From the NCBI RefSeq assembly GCF_025273675.1, contig NZ_CP045809.1, positions 4,402,001 through 4,466,000 on the forward strand: a stretch of 64,000 bases of DNA, given 5' to 3'. Within the stretch, counting starts at the first letter, position 1. Every line of letters starts with the position of its first letter. The translations under genes were made by a program, and so were the position numbers. Shown piece after piece: positions 8,569 through 17,820 of this stretch. The stretch is from Gordonia pseudamarae. GTDB lineage: Bacteria > Actinomycetota > Actinomycetes > Mycobacteriales > Mycobacteriaceae. The notes under the pieces were generated by a model, which made no database searches, was not told the DNA's origin, and was given only the letters and a program-made list of their open reading frames with translations.

Positions 8569-9798
8569 TCACGAAGCCACCCGCACCTGATGCCGCAGTT
8601 GTTCCCGGAATTCCGGTGCGGCAATGGCGATCAGCCGCCTGCGGCGCTCGGCGAGTGGTTGTCCACGCAGGTGCGCGATGCCGTGTTCGGTCACCACGCA
8701 GTCGACGTCGGCCCGCGCGGTGGTGACCACACCCTCGTCGAGCCGCGCCTTGATCGACGACCTTCCCCGGACCGCCGACCGCAACGCCACGATCGAACGC
8801 TTGCCGGTCAGTGCCGCGGCCCTGGCGAAGTCGACCTGACCACCCACCGCACCGAGGTAGGTGCCGCGGCTCATTTCCGCGCCCACCTGTCCGGTGAGGT
8901 CCACCTCGATCGCGAAGTTGACCGCGACCAGCGAGGATAGCTGCGAAAGGGTTTGCGGCGCATGCGTATAGCTGGTAGGCCGGAACAACAGCGGCAGGTG
9001 CGCCGCACGCCGGTACAGGTCGCTCGATCCCAGCGCCGTGCCCGCCACCGCCATCCCGGTGTCGATCTGTTTGCGGCTGCCGGTCACCACACCCTTGTCG
9101 ATCAGCGACAGGACGCCGTCGGTGATCATCCCGGTGTGCACACCGAGGTCGCTGTGACCGGAGAGCGCGCCGAAGACCGCGGCCCCCAGCGAACCGATAC
9201 CCACCTGGACGGTGTCCCCGTCGTCGACGAGTTCGGCGATGTGCCCGGCGATGACCCGGTCCGGATCGCCCGCGGGCCGGCTCACCTCCTCCTGCAGCGG
9301 ACGGTCGGTGCCGATCGTGGAGTGAAAGCGGCTCAACGGGATGCGCGGGGAACCGGCGACCACCGGCATCTGCCGATTGATCTCGGCGAACAGCAGCGCC
9401 GTGTGCGCGATCGCATCCGCCATGTAGTCGACGCCGATGCCCAGCGAGCACATCCCCTCCGAATCCGGTGGCGCCACCTGCAGCAGACCCGCGTCGCACG
9501 GCAGTCGGTGCTCGGCGAACATCCGGGGCAGGGCCGAGTAGTGGCACGGCACCACATCGAGCTGGTCAGTGGCACCGAGTTCACGAAGCGCACCCAGACC
9601 GCCGTAGGAGACCATTGTGTCGGTGGGCGAGATCGACTGCGCCAGTTGGTCGTTCCAGCTCAGTCCGGTGAACAGACGGAGCGGCCCGATACCGGGGGCA
9701 GCGGCCAGCAGCCGGTCGACCAGCGGCCGGGGTTCGGCGGCGGCCTGACTCCACCACACGCCCATCCCCGGTCGCAGTGCCCCGCCGAAGTCCACCAT
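8569..9798 (-). CDS. Acyl-CoA:carboxylate CoA-transferase / acetyl-CoA hydrolase family
   Basis: The product is 409 residues from the ATG at 9798, which overlaps the thiolase stop by one base. It belongs to the 4-hydroxybutyrate CoA-transferase/acetyl-CoA hydrolase family, recognised by PCHYSALPRMF, GIGVDYMADA, the CoA loop VGIGSLGAAVFGAL, the segment AIEVDLTGQVGAEM around the expected catalytic Glu, and VTEHGIAHLRG. It would move CoA between an acyl group and a free acid, sparing ATP when activating or releasing a pathway acid. The position between thiolase and BadH-like genes in a gap-free operon supports a catabolic role. Substrates are not determined. Confidence 0.85.
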   Translation of the reverse strand: MVDFGGALRPGMGVWWSQAAAEPRPLVDRLLAAAPGIGPLRLFTGLSWNDQLAQSISPTDTMVSYGGLGALRELGATDQLDVVPCHYSALPRMFAEHRLPCDAGLLQVAPPDSEGMCSLGIGVDYMADAIAHTALLFAEINRQMPVVAGSPRIPLSRFHSTIGTDRPLQEEVSRPAGDPDRVIAGHIAELVDDGDTVQVGIGSLGAAVFGALSGHSDLGVHTGMITDGVLSLIDKGVVTGSRKQIDTGMAVAGTALGSSDLYRRAAHLPLLFRPTSYTHAPQTLSQLSSLVAVNFAIEVDLTGQVGAEMSRGTYLGAVGGQVDFARAAALTGKRSIVALRSAVRGRSSIKARLDEGVVTTARADVDCVVTEHGIAHLRGQPLAERRRRLIAIAAPEFREQLRHQVRVAS

Positions 9799-10997
9799 CA
9801 GCCCACTCGCTCGATGAGGGTGCCGGTACCCAGGCCGCCGCCACAGCACATGGTCACCAGACCCAGCGCCTCGTCGCGGCGCTCAAGTTCGGCCAGGATC
9901 GTGGCGATGAGCCGGGAACCGGTGGCACCCACCGCATGTCCGAGTGCGATGGCGCCGCCGTTGACGTTCACCCGGTCCATATCGGGCTTCAGCTCCCGTT
10001 GCCAGGCCAGCACCACCGATGAGAATGCCTCGTTGACCTCGAACAGATCGATATCGCCGACGACCAGACCGTTGCGGTCAAGCAGCGTGTGCGTGGCCGG
10101 AATCGGCCCGGTCAACATGATGATCGGATCGACGCCGACGGTGGTCTGATCGGCGATCCGCGCGCGGATCCGCAGCCCGTGCCGCTGCGCCGCCTCACGG
10201 GTGCACAGGAGGACCGCGGCGGCACTGTCACAGATCGGGCTCGAGGTGCCGGCGGTGATCCGGCCACCATCCGGGCGAAACACAGTCTTGAGTCCGGCCA
10301 GGGTGTCCAGACTCGTTCCCGGGCGCACCGACTGGTCGGCGTAGCGAACTTCGCCGTCGAGTTCCATCGGCACCATCTCGGCGGTGAACCGTCCCTCGGC
10401 TATCGCCTCCGCGGCCAGCCCATGCGAGCGGACCGCGAACTCGTCCATCTCGGTGCGCGAGATGCCCCAGCGATCGGCGATGAGCTCCGCGCTCTCCCCC
10501 TGTCCGACGAAATCGTAACGGGCGCGCAATTCCGCGGGCCACGGTTCGCCGTACAACTCGCTGATCTTGGCCGGAGAGTTCATCGGAACGTGACCCATGT
10601 GTTCCACGCCGCCCGCGATAACTATGTCGTGCACTCCCGAAGCGACCAGCGCGGCGGCGAAGTTCACCGAGGTCTGTGCCGACCCGCAGCGGCGGTCCAG
10701 TGTGGTCGCCGGAACCTCGGCTGGGTAGCCAGCCTGCAGCCAGGCATTGCGGCCGATATTGCGCGACTGCTCACCGAACGGCGCGGTGCACCCTATGACC
10801 AGATCTTCCACCACGGCCGGGTCGAGCCCGGTGCGGCTGATCAATTCCTGGTAGGACGCGGCCAGCATAGCGTTGGGGTGAGTGTCGCGGAACCACCCCT
10901 TCTCCGGATGCGACTTGCCGATGGGAGTGCGTACCGCTTCGGCGATCACCACTTCCCGACCCGCGCCGACGAACGGACCCGAAACCTTGGAAGCCAT
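9798..10997 (-). CDS. Thiolase (acetyl-CoA acyltransferase)
   Basis: The product is 399 residues, normal for the family. Thiolase marks are EAVRTPIGK, the nucleophile segment LDRRCGSAQ, AGGVEHMGHVPM, DLFEVNEAFSS, GGAIALGHAVGATGSR with the catalytic His, and the final CCGGGLGTG with the second Cys. The degradative FadA type is most likely, cleaving a 3-ketoacyl-CoA after the SDR step. The start lies 2 bp after the upstream SDR stop, and the CoA-transferase start overlaps its own stop, so all three are translationally coupled. Confidence 0.92.
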   Translation of the reverse strand: MASKVSGPFVGAGREVVIAEAVRTPIGKSHPEKGWFRDTHPNAMLAASYQELISRTGLDPAVVEDLVIGCTAPFGEQSRNIGRNAWLQAGYPAEVPATTLDRRCGSAQTSVNFAAALVASGVHDIVIAGGVEHMGHVPMNSPAKISELYGEPWPAELRARYDFVGQGESAELIADRWGISRTEMDEFAVRSHGLAAEAIAEGRFTAEMVPMELDGEVRYADQSVRPGTSLDTLAGLKTVFRPDGGRITAGTSSPICDSAAAVLLCTREAAQRHGLRIRARIADQTTVGVDPIIMLTGPIPATHTLLDRNGLVVGDIDLFEVNEAFSSVVLAWQRELKPDMDRVNVNGGAIALGHAVGATGSRLIATILAELERRDEALGLVTMCCGGGLGTGTLIERVG

Positions 10998-10998
10998 G

Positions 10999-11808
10999 TC
11001 AGATCACCGTTCCGCCGTCGACGGGCAGAATCTGCCCTGTGATGTAGCCTGCCGCGGCAGATGCCAGAAACACGAACGACGGTGCAATCTCGTCCGGATA
11101 TGCCCAGCGGCCCAACGCCACCCGAGCCAGATTCTTGGCGGCCAACTTCTCGTTCGTCCGCACCGTCTCGGTCATCGCCGTGGCGGCCAGTGGAGCGATG
11201 GCGTTCACGGTGATGGACTGCCGGGCCAGCTCTTTGGCCAGCGATTTGGTCAAACCGATAATTGCGGCCTTGGCGGCACCATAGTTGGCCTGCCCGATCG
11301 TCCCGGTCAGGCCGGCCGCTGACGTCACGTTGATAATGCGGCCACTGCCGTCATCGGGCAGATACCCCAGTGCCGCGTGACTGACGTGGTAAGTGCCCAT
11401 CAGGTGGGTGTCGAGCACCTTGCGGAAGCGCTCCTCGTCCATCTTCGGAAACATGGCCGGCGCGATCACGCCGGCGTTGTTGACGACGATGTTCAGAGTG
11501 CCGCCGCCGAGCTGCGCAGCCGCGGCGGCCGCCTCGCGGGCATTGCCCGCATCGGTCACGTCCAGAACGAACGGCTGTGCGACGCCGCCGCGTTCGGTGA
11601 TGCGGTCGACCACCGTCGTGGCAGCCGCGCTGTCGATGTCGGTGACCAGCACGGCCGCACCGGCAGCGGCGAACGCCTCGGCGACCGCGGCTCCGACACC
11701 GCCTCCGGCGCCGGTGACCAGTGCGGTTCGGCCCGCCAGGCCGAATACTTCAATACCCAATGGGGTACTGCCCTCCACGGGTGAATTCGCGGTGGATGTT
11801 GCTGTCAT
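10999..11808 (-). CDS. SDR oxidoreductase (FabG-like 3-hydroxyacyl-CoA dehydrogenase)
   Basis: The product is 269 residues. It has a short N-terminal extension before a classical SDR domain: the TGAGGGVG cofactor loop, NNAGV, a Ser in INVTSAAG, and YGAAK with the catalytic Tyr and Lys, ending GYITGQILPVDGG. It probably oxidises a 3-hydroxyacyl-CoA to the 3-keto ester that the next gene, a thiolase, cleaves. Its start overlaps the stop of the upstream acyl-CoA dehydrogenase gene (TGATG). Confidence 0.87.
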   Translation of the reverse strand: MTATSTANSPVEGSTPLGIEVFGLAGRTALVTGAGGGVGAAVAEAFAAAGAAVLVTDIDSAAATTVVDRITERGGVAQPFVLDVTDAGNAREAAAAAAQLGGGTLNIVVNNAGVIAPAMFPKMDEERFRKVLDTHLMGTYHVSHAALGYLPDDGSGRIINVTSAAGLTGTIGQANYGAAKAAIIGLTKSLAKELARQSITVNAIAPLAATAMTETVRTNEKLAAKNLARVALGRWAYPDEIAPSFVFLASAAAGYITGQILPVDGGTVI

Positions 11809-12974
11809 CAGTAGCTCCTCGGCAGACCCATGACGTGTGAACTGAGATAGTTGAGGATCATTTCCTGGCTGATCGGCGCGATGCGCGTCAGCCGGGCCTC
11901 ACGGAAGTAGCGGGCGACGTTGTACTCCTCCGAGTACCCCATTCCGCCGTGTGTCTGCAATGCCCGGTCGGCCGCCTCGAAGCCGGCGTCGGCGCACAGG
12001 TATTTGGCCGTATTCGCCTCGCGACCACAGGGTTTGCCGTTGTCATAGAGCCAGGTCGCCTTGCGCAGCATGAGTTCGCCCGCGTCGAGCCGGGCCAGGG
12101 AGTCGGCCAGGGGGAAGGCGATTCCCTGATTCTTGCCGATCGGGCGCCCGAACACCTCACGGTCGTTGCCGTAGCGCACCCCGGCCCGCAGCGCGGCCCG
12201 GCCGATACCGAGTGCCTCGGCGGCGATCAGCATCCGCTCGGGATTGAGACCGTCGAGCAGGTAGTAGAAACCTTTGCCCTCCTCGCCCACCCGATGCTCG
12301 ACCGGGATCTCCAGATTGTCGATGAACAGTTCGTTGGAGGTGACCGCGTTGCGGCCCATCTTCTTGATCGGCCGGATGTCGATCTTGCTGCGATCGAGAT
12401 CTGTGAGGAACAGCGTCAGGCCGTCGGTCTTGCGCGGTGACTCGTCGAACTTCTGGGTGCGGGTGAGCAGCAGGATCTTCTCCGACTCCACCGCCTTGGA
12501 GATCCACACCTTGCGGCCATTGACGATATACCGGTCGCCGTCGCGTTTGGCGAAGGTGGTGATCTTGGTGGTGTCCAGACCCGCACCGGGTTCGGTCACG
12601 CCGAAGCACACGTGCAGATCGCCGGTGACGATACGTGGCAGGGTGCTCTGCTTCAGTTCGTCACTGCCGTGCACGATCACCGGATGCATACCGAAGATCG
12701 ACAGATGCATCGAGCTCGCGCCGTTCATCCCTGCGCCCGAGGCCGCCACCTGTTCGAGGATGATCGATGCCTCGGTGATGCCGTAGCCGTGCCCGCCGTA
12801 TTCCTCGGGAGTGGTGATGCCGAGCCAGCCACCTTCGGCGAAGGCGTTGTAGAACTCCGTCGGGAATTCGTGCTTCTCGTCCTTCTCCTGCCAGTATTGA
12901 TCGTCGAACTTGGCTGCGAGTTCGGCGACCGCATCGCGAATCGTGGTCTGGTCTTCGGTCAATTCGAAATCCAC
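11808..12974 (-). CDS. Acyl-CoA dehydrogenase (FadE family), subunit of a likely pair
   Basis: The product is 388 residues from a GTG start with a TAGGAG ribosome site. The acyl-CoA dehydrogenase fold is clear: VCFGVTEPGAGLDTTK, VNGRKVWIS, NDREVFGRPIGKNQ for FAD binding, and LQTHGGMGYSEEYNV. In the C-terminal helix, where medium-chain enzymes carry the catalytic Glu before a Gly-Thr/Ser, this protein reads RIAPISQEM, so the base must come from elsewhere, for example an earlier helix as in isovaleryl-CoA dehydrogenase. It follows the shorter acyl-CoA dehydrogenase gene by 11 bp. Such adjacent pairs form alpha2beta2 enzymes in actinobacterial steroid catabolism, and the same is likely here. Confidence 0.88.
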   Translation of the reverse strand: MDFELTEDQTTIRDAVAELAAKFDDQYWQEKDEKHEFPTEFYNAFAEGGWLGITTPEEYGGHGYGITEASIILEQVAASGAGMNGASSMHLSIFGMHPVIVHGSDELKQSTLPRIVTGDLHVCFGVTEPGAGLDTTKITTFAKRDGDRYIVNGRKVWISKAVESEKILLLTRTQKFDESPRKTDGLTLFLTDLDRSKIDIRPIKKMGRNAVTSNELFIDNLEIPVEHRVGEEGKGFYYLLDGLNPERMLIAAEALGIGRAALRAGVRYGNDREVFGRPIGKNQGIAFPLADSLARLDAGELMLRKATWLYDNGKPCGREANTAKYLCADAGFEAADRALQTHGGMGYSEEYNVARYFREARLTRIAPISQEMILNYLSSHVMGLPRSY

Positions 12975-12985
12975 TTGCGCTTCTC

Positions 12986-14065
12986 CTAAGCCATCTGGGC
13001 ATCTAAAGCATCTGGGGCGCCGAGTAGCTCGGCGGCAATGCGTTCATTCCACGCACCGGGCGACCCGAAAAGAATGCGGTCCAGTTTGGCCCGCTTGTAC
13101 AGCATGTGCAGGTCGTGTTCCCACGTGTAGCCGATCGCGCCGTGCACGGTGAGTGCCGAATCGGCCAATGCGGCAGCAGATGCGGTGACCTGCGCTTTGG
13201 CCACCGCCGCGATACGGCCGGCATCGGCCAGGTGATGGTCCAGTGCCGCACCTGCGTACAGGGTCGCCGAATACCCGGCCTCGACGCTCACCAGCATCTG
13301 CGCGGCGGCGTGTTTGACAGCCTGGAATCCACCGATCAACTGCCCGAACTGCTTGCGCTGCTTGCTGTAGACGACCGACAGTTCCAGCATCCGTTCGGCG
13401 GCACCGAGCGCGTCGGCGGCGGTCAGGACCGCCGCTCGTGCTGTGATCTCATCCAGGGCGGCGGGGTTATCGATCCAGCCGGCGACGGGCGCATGGTCGA
13501 AGGTGGCCGTGGCGCTGGTCCGGGACCGGTCGAGCAGATTGTCCGGCACCAGCGATACGCCTTCGCCGGCCTCGACGCGGGCTATCACCGTTCCACCCGG
13601 TCCGGCTACCGGCACCAGCAATACGTTCGCGCCTTCCGCACCCAGCACATGCCCGACCGTTCCGGTCACCCGTTCGTCGGCGACGTCCAGCACACCCAAC
13701 TCAGGTATCCGGTCGGCACGGACCGCCAATGCGTGCAGTCGTGTTCCGTCGATCTGGCGGGCCAATTCGGACTCACTCAGCAGGGGCGCGGCAATAGCAG
13801 CTGCCAGCCATTGTGAGTTCGGCACCCCCGCACGGCCGAATTCCCGAGCGGCCAGGGTCAGCTCGAGCACACCACCGCCCTGTCCACCGGCATCCTCCGG
13901 ATAACCGACGCCCCACCAGCCCTCGTCCACGAGATCGCGCGTGAAGTCTCCCGGCCTGGCGGCGTCGAACAATGCCCGCACCGTCTCGGCCGGATATTTG
14001 GCGGTCAGCCACTCTTTCAGAGACGAAGCAAACAATTCCTGCTCGTCGGACAGTTCCCAGCGCAT
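12986..14065 (-). CDS. Acyl-CoA dehydrogenase, shorter partner subunit
   Basis: The product is 359 residues. It has the acyl-CoA dehydrogenase N-terminus (LSDEQELFASSLKEWL), SKQRKQFGQLIGGFQAVKH for FAD and subunit contacts, and LTVHGAIGYTWEHDLH near the C-terminus. The middle beta domain is divergent: the usual TEPxAGSD segment is not seen, as in the non-catalytic or half-site subunits of heteromeric FadE enzymes. It sits 10 bp after the CoA ligase and 11 bp before the longer acyl-CoA dehydrogenase, which suggests the two make one enzyme. The substrate is probably the CoA thioester formed by the ligase. Confidence 0.85.
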   Translation of the reverse strand: MRWELSDEQELFASSLKEWLTAKYPAETVRALFDAARPGDFTRDLVDEGWWGVGYPEDAGGQGGGVLELTLAAREFGRAGVPNSQWLAAAIAAPLLSESELARQIDGTRLHALAVRADRIPELGVLDVADERVTGTVGHVLGAEGANVLLVPVAGPGGTVIARVEAGEGVSLVPDNLLDRSRTSATATFDHAPVAGWIDNPAALDEITARAAVLTAADALGAAERMLELSVVYSKQRKQFGQLIGGFQAVKHAAAQMLVSVEAGYSATLYAGAALDHHLADAGRIAAVAKAQVTASAAALADSALTVHGAIGYTWEHDLHMLYKRAKLDRILFGSPGAWNERIAAELLGAPDALDAQMA

Positions 14066-14075
14066 CTACTTACCC

Positions 14076-16055
14076 CTACCCTGCATTCTGATTGCCAGTG
14101 TTGTGTACGACATCGGCGATCGCCGCGACAGCTTGGGGGTTCTCCGCGCTGGACAGGTCGCCCGGATCGGAGCCGATGGCCGCGGCCCGAACCGCCCGGC
14201 GCAGAATCTTGGCAGATCGGGTCTTGGGCAATGCCTCGACCTGCCACACCTTCGAGGGCGCGAACGGCTTACCGACACCGGCCGCCACCAACGTGCGGAG
14301 TTCGTCGGACACGCCTTCGGTGTCACTACCCGGATTCGGTACCCAGAATGCCCAGACCGTTTCCCCTTTCTTGGGATCCGGGATACCAACCGCGGCGGCT
14401 TCCGCGACCGCGGGGTGGGTGGTCAGTACCGACTCGACCTCGGCGGGGGCCAGACGTTTGCCCGCCACGTTCATCACGTCGTCGGAGCGGCCGAGGATGA
14501 ACCACTGTCCGGCGCCGTCGATCAGCGCGTAGTCACCGTGGCACCAGATGTGTTCGAAGGTGGACCAGTACGACTGCAGGTAGCGTTCGTTGTCGCGCCA
14601 CACGCCGCGGGTCATCGCCGGCCACGGTTGCCGGCACACGAGTTCGCCGATGGAGCCGCGCAGCGGATTGCCCTCGTCGTCGACCACGTCCACGTCCATG
14701 CCGAGCGACGGACCGCCCAGGGAGCAACTCGGGATGGGCTCAACCGGGTAGGGCGCCAGGAACGAACCGCCGACCTCCGTGCCGCCGGAGAAGTTGATCA
14801 CCGGCACCCGGCCGCCGAACACCGTGTCGGCCAGCCAATCGTAGGAGTCCGGGTCCCACGGTTCCCCGGTGGAGCCCAGCGTGCGTACCGAACTCAGGTC
14901 GCGGCCCGTGATCTCCTGCGGCGATGAGGATTTCAGTGCCCGGATCAGTGTCGGGGATACGCCCAGCATGGTGATCCGGTGCCGCTGCACCAGGTCCCAG
15001 AGCCGATAGGGGTCGGGGGTGTCGGGCGATCCCTCGTACAGCACCAGAGTGGCGCCGTTGGCGTGGGTGCCGAGCGCCGACAGCGGTCCCATCACCCAGC
15101 CCATGTCGGTGATCCAGCAGAACACGTCGCCGGCCTTGACATCGAACGAGTAGGCCACCTCCGAGGCGACCTTGACGGTGAACCCGGCGTGGGTGTGCAC
15201 CGCGCCCTTGGGTTTGCCGGTCGTCCCGGAGGTGTAGCCCAGCATGAGGGTGTGCATCGCGCCGAACGCGGTGAACGTGTGCGGCTCGTCGTCCAGGAGT
15301 TCGCGCCACGGTGTCACCGGCACCGCGGCCCCCTCGAGATCGGCCTGCCGGTCGGTGGTGAGGTTGTCGGTGTTGACGTTGTTGACGGCGACGACGGCCC
15401 GCACCGAAGGGGTCTCGCGCAGCGCCTTGGCGAGTTCGCCGGCCATCCCGACACCGCGACCGCGCCGGATGGTTCCGTCGGCCACGATGACGGCGGCAAC
15501 CTCCGCGTCGTTGAGCCGGGACGCGATCGCCGGGGCCGCGAAACCGGAGAACAGCGGTACCAGGATCGCGCCGATACCCGCGACCGCGTAGCAGGCGATC
15601 ACCGCCTCCGGGATCATCGGCAGGTAGATGCCGACCGCGTCGCCCTCCCGCACGCCGAGCCGCACCAGTCCCGCCGCGACCCGGGACACCCGGTCGGCCA
15701 ACTCCGCGTACGTCAGTATGGTGACGGCGCCGTCCTCGGCCTCATGGATGACCGCGGGCCGGTCACCCGCGCCCTCGGCCACCCACCTGCCGATGCAGGC
15801 GTCGACAACGTTGAACGTGCCGCCGGTGAACCATTCGGGGAACTCGATGCCGCCGGAGGTGTCCAGAACGGAGTCGTATCCGGTGGCGAACGGAATCCCC
15901 AGGTCGGTGATCGCCGCGTCCCAGTACCAGGCGATGTCGGCCGTCGAACGCTCCCGCAGTTGTGTGATCGTGTCGAGCCCGTGGGCGCGGGCCAGCCGGG
16001 TGACGTTCGCGTTCTCGATGTGGTCGGGGGTCGGTGTCCACACATATGTGCTCAT
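14076..16055 (-). CDS. AMP-forming acyl-CoA synthetase (acetoacetyl/acetyl-CoA synthetase-like)
   Basis: The product is 659 residues, with the longer architecture of the acetyl- and acetoacetyl-CoA synthetase group rather than FadD. It has an ACS-type N-terminus (WYWDAAITDLGI), the ATP loop MLGYTSGTTGKPKGAVHTH, the FSGGTEVGG motif, the hinge WFILGRSDDVMNVAGKRLAPAE and the catalytic-Lys region PKTRSAKILRR near the C-terminus. It would activate a carboxylic acid through an acyl-AMP. In this operon, directly ahead of the paired acyl-CoA dehydrogenases, it is likely to activate the pathway substrate or a ring-opening product. The gaps to both neighbours are 10-11 bp. Confidence 0.88.
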   Translation of the reverse strand: MSTYVWTPTPDHIENANVTRLARAHGLDTITQLRERSTADIAWYWDAAITDLGIPFATGYDSVLDTSGGIEFPEWFTGGTFNVVDACIGRWVAEGAGDRPAVIHEAEDGAVTILTYAELADRVSRVAAGLVRLGVREGDAVGIYLPMIPEAVIACYAVAGIGAILVPLFSGFAAPAIASRLNDAEVAAVIVADGTIRRGRGVGMAGELAKALRETPSVRAVVAVNNVNTDNLTTDRQADLEGAAVPVTPWRELLDDEPHTFTAFGAMHTLMLGYTSGTTGKPKGAVHTHAGFTVKVASEVAYSFDVKAGDVFCWITDMGWVMGPLSALGTHANGATLVLYEGSPDTPDPYRLWDLVQRHRITMLGVSPTLIRALKSSSPQEITGRDLSSVRTLGSTGEPWDPDSYDWLADTVFGGRVPVINFSGGTEVGGSFLAPYPVEPIPSCSLGGPSLGMDVDVVDDEGNPLRGSIGELVCRQPWPAMTRGVWRDNERYLQSYWSTFEHIWCHGDYALIDGAGQWFILGRSDDVMNVAGKRLAPAEVESVLTTHPAVAEAAAVGIPDPKKGETVWAFWVPNPGSDTEGVSDELRTLVAAGVGKPFAPSKVWQVEALPKTRSAKILRRAVRAAAIGSDPGDLSSAENPQAVAAIADVVHNTGNQNAG

Positions 16056-16066
16056 AGCCGCCTCTG

Positions 16067-17272
16067 TCAGGTCCTGGGCATGCCGAGCACCCGCTCGGCC
16101 GCGATATTGCGTTGGATATAGGTCGATCCGCCTGCGATGGCGGTGCCGCGCGCCTGGTAGGCCAGGCGCAGCCAGCGCTGCTGGTCGGCGGCCGCCGTGG
16201 ACGCGCCGGAGTCCGGGAGGTCCGGATCGGCGAGACCGATCTGCCCGCCGAGATCGGACAGTTCCAGACCGAAGTCGGCGATGTCCTCCACGAGCGGACA
16301 GAAGTACAGCTTGCCGATGGAGGTGACCGGCCCGGGAGGCTGCCCCGACGCGGCGCCGCTGATCACACGCTGCCCGATGAGATAGTGCGTCAGCGCGCGG
16401 CCGTACAGATCGGCGATCCGCTGCCGGACCGCTGGCTGCTGCGCCAGCGGCCGACCCTCGTCGTCGGTGGTGCGGCCGACCTGTTCGATCAGATCCGCCA
16501 CCGCGCGGGTGGTGTTCACCCGGCCCGTGGCGATGCCGACACGTTCGAATGCGAGCGTGCCCATCGCGACCTTCCAGCCGCCGTCCACCTCCCCGACCAC
16601 CGCCGAGTCGGGCACGAACACGTCGTCGAGGAAGACCTCGTTGAACTCGGCTTCACCGAGCATGTGGGCCAGCGGCCGGACCGTGACCCCGGGAGTCGAC
16701 ATCGGCAGCAGGAAGTAGGTGATGCCCTTGTGCCGCTCGCCACCGCCGGTTCTGGCCAGCAGGATCGCGTGGTCGGCGATCTGGGCGCGGGAGGTCCAGA
16801 TCTTCTGCCCGTCGATCTTCCAGCCGCCGTCGACCTTGGTGGCCTTGGTGCGCAGCGAGGCGAGGTCGGATCCCGATTCCGGTTCGGAGAAGAGCTGGCA
16901 CCAGATCTCCTCGCCGGCCAGGATGGGCCTGAGGTGACGCCGCTTCTGCTCGTCGCTGCCGAAGGCGACGATAGTGGGACCGGCGAAGTCCTCGCCGATG
17001 ATGTTGAGCCGCTCGGGCGCTCCCGCGCGGTCGGTTTCCTCATTGAAGACGGCCTTGATTTTCGCATCCGCGCCCGCGCCACCGAATTCGGTCGGCCAGG
17101 ACAGTCCGGCGAAGCCGGCGTCGCACAATTGCCTCTGCCATACCGACCAGAAGGCGCGCTTGTCCTCCAGCCGTGCGGGTTCGGGCCAGGGCAGCGTCGG
17201 CAACGTCTCCTCCAGCCACCGCCGGACCCGTAGCCGGAACTCGAGTTCGTCGGGCGACTCGCTCAGATCCAT
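16067..17272 (-). CDS. Acyl-CoA dehydrogenase (FadE, large-subunit type)
   Basis: The product is 401 residues from the ATG at 17272 (MDLSES), 4 bases after GGAGG; a TTG at 17284 is a weaker option. Recognisable segments are ELEFRLRVRRWLEETLP, WPTEFGGAGAD, LFSEPESGSDLASL, VDGQKIWTS-like IDGQKIWTSRAQ, and the end GSTYIQRNIAAERVLGMPR, typical of large subunits of actinobacterial heteromeric FadE enzymes. It is the first gene of the ten-gene operon and diverges from the MaoC pair; the shared 68-bp gap contains an AGGT-CTG-ACCA operator. Confidence 0.88.
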   Translation of the reverse strand: MDLSESPDELEFRLRVRRWLEETLPTLPWPEPARLEDKRAFWSVWQRQLCDAGFAGLSWPTEFGGAGADAKIKAVFNEETDRAGAPERLNIIGEDFAGPTIVAFGSDEQKRRHLRPILAGEEIWCQLFSEPESGSDLASLRTKATKVDGGWKIDGQKIWTSRAQIADHAILLARTGGGERHKGITYFLLPMSTPGVTVRPLAHMLGEAEFNEVFLDDVFVPDSAVVGEVDGGWKVAMGTLAFERVGIATGRVNTTRAVADLIEQVGRTTDDEGRPLAQQPAVRQRIADLYGRALTHYLIGQRVISGAASGQPPGPVTSIGKLYFCPLVEDIADFGLELSDLGGQIGLADPDLPDSGASTAAADQQRWLRLAYQARGTAIAGGSTYIQRNIAAERVLGMPRT

Positions 17273-17309
17273 CTGACCTCCCAAGATCGTTACGGGCTAA
17301 AGGTACTAT

Positions 17310-17320
17310 AGGTCTGACCA
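17310..17320. promoter_or_regulatory. GntR/FadR-type operator in a divergent promoter
   Basis: AGGTCTGACCA matches TGGT-N3-ACCA with one mismatch. It lies between the ten-gene catabolic operon (start 17272) and the MaoC pair (start 17341), and could control both. Confidence 0.6.
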
Positions 17321-17340
17321 AAAAATCTAGGAGGTTCGCG

Positions 17341-17820
17341 ATGGCAACTCCCCATCGGAAAGCGCCCGGCCACGACGGACTGGTCGGCGATGTCGTCGAC
17401 TCGGTGACATTCACGGTGGAAGCGGGAAAGATCGGCGAATTCGCCAGGGCCACCCACGCCACCGACCCGGTACACACCGATCCGGCCGCGGCCCGCGCGG
17501 CCGGATTCGACGCCGTGGCGGCCACCCCGACCCACGTCGTGGTGGCCGGACATCACCGCGATCAGCGAGGATTCGTCAACGCGCTGGGCCTGGACATCAG
17601 CCGCATAGTCGTCGGCTCGGTCGAATGGGAGTACGCGCGCCCGCTCGTCGCGGGTGACCGGCTCACCGGAATCCGTCGCGTCGTCGGCGACGCGACCCGG
17701 GAGGGCAAGCGCGGCGGCACGATGCGGCTGGTCACCCTGCAGACCGACTGGACCGGCGACGACGGCGCGGTGGCCCTCACCCAGCGGGAGGTACTGGTGG
17801 AAAGGGGAACGCGGCAATGA
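17341..17820 (+). CDS. MaoC-like dehydratase, N-terminal-type hotdog subunit
   Basis: The product is 159 residues. The ATG at 17341 follows an excellent ribosome site (AGGAGGT at 17329-17335). The sequence fits the MaoC N-terminal/FAS1-like hotdog domain (FARATHATDPVHTDPAAARAAGF, VVGSVEWEYARPLVAGDRLTG). Such subunits lack the active hydratase motif and pair with a MaoC subunit. The next gene, overlapping by 4 bp, supplies exactly that, so the two probably form a heteromeric (R)- or (S)-enoyl-CoA hydratase, as in mycobacterial HadAB or ChsH-type complexes. Expression is likely under the operator 20 bp upstream. Confidence 0.82.
   Translation: MATPHRKAPGHDGLVGDVVDSVTFTVEAGKIGEFARATHATDPVHTDPAAARAAGFDAVAATPTHVVVAGHHRDQRGFVNALGLDISRIVVGSVEWEYARPLVAGDRLTGIRRVVGDATREGKRGGTMRLVTLQTDWTGDDGAVALTQREVLVERGTRQ

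Noticed and set aside
5812..17272. Steroid C/D-ring (HIP) degradation cluster
   Set aside because: No IpdAB-type CoA-transferase pair, IpdC or KstR2-type TetR regulator is seen. The CoA-transferase here is the single-chain 4-hydroxybutyrate/acetyl-CoA hydrolase type.
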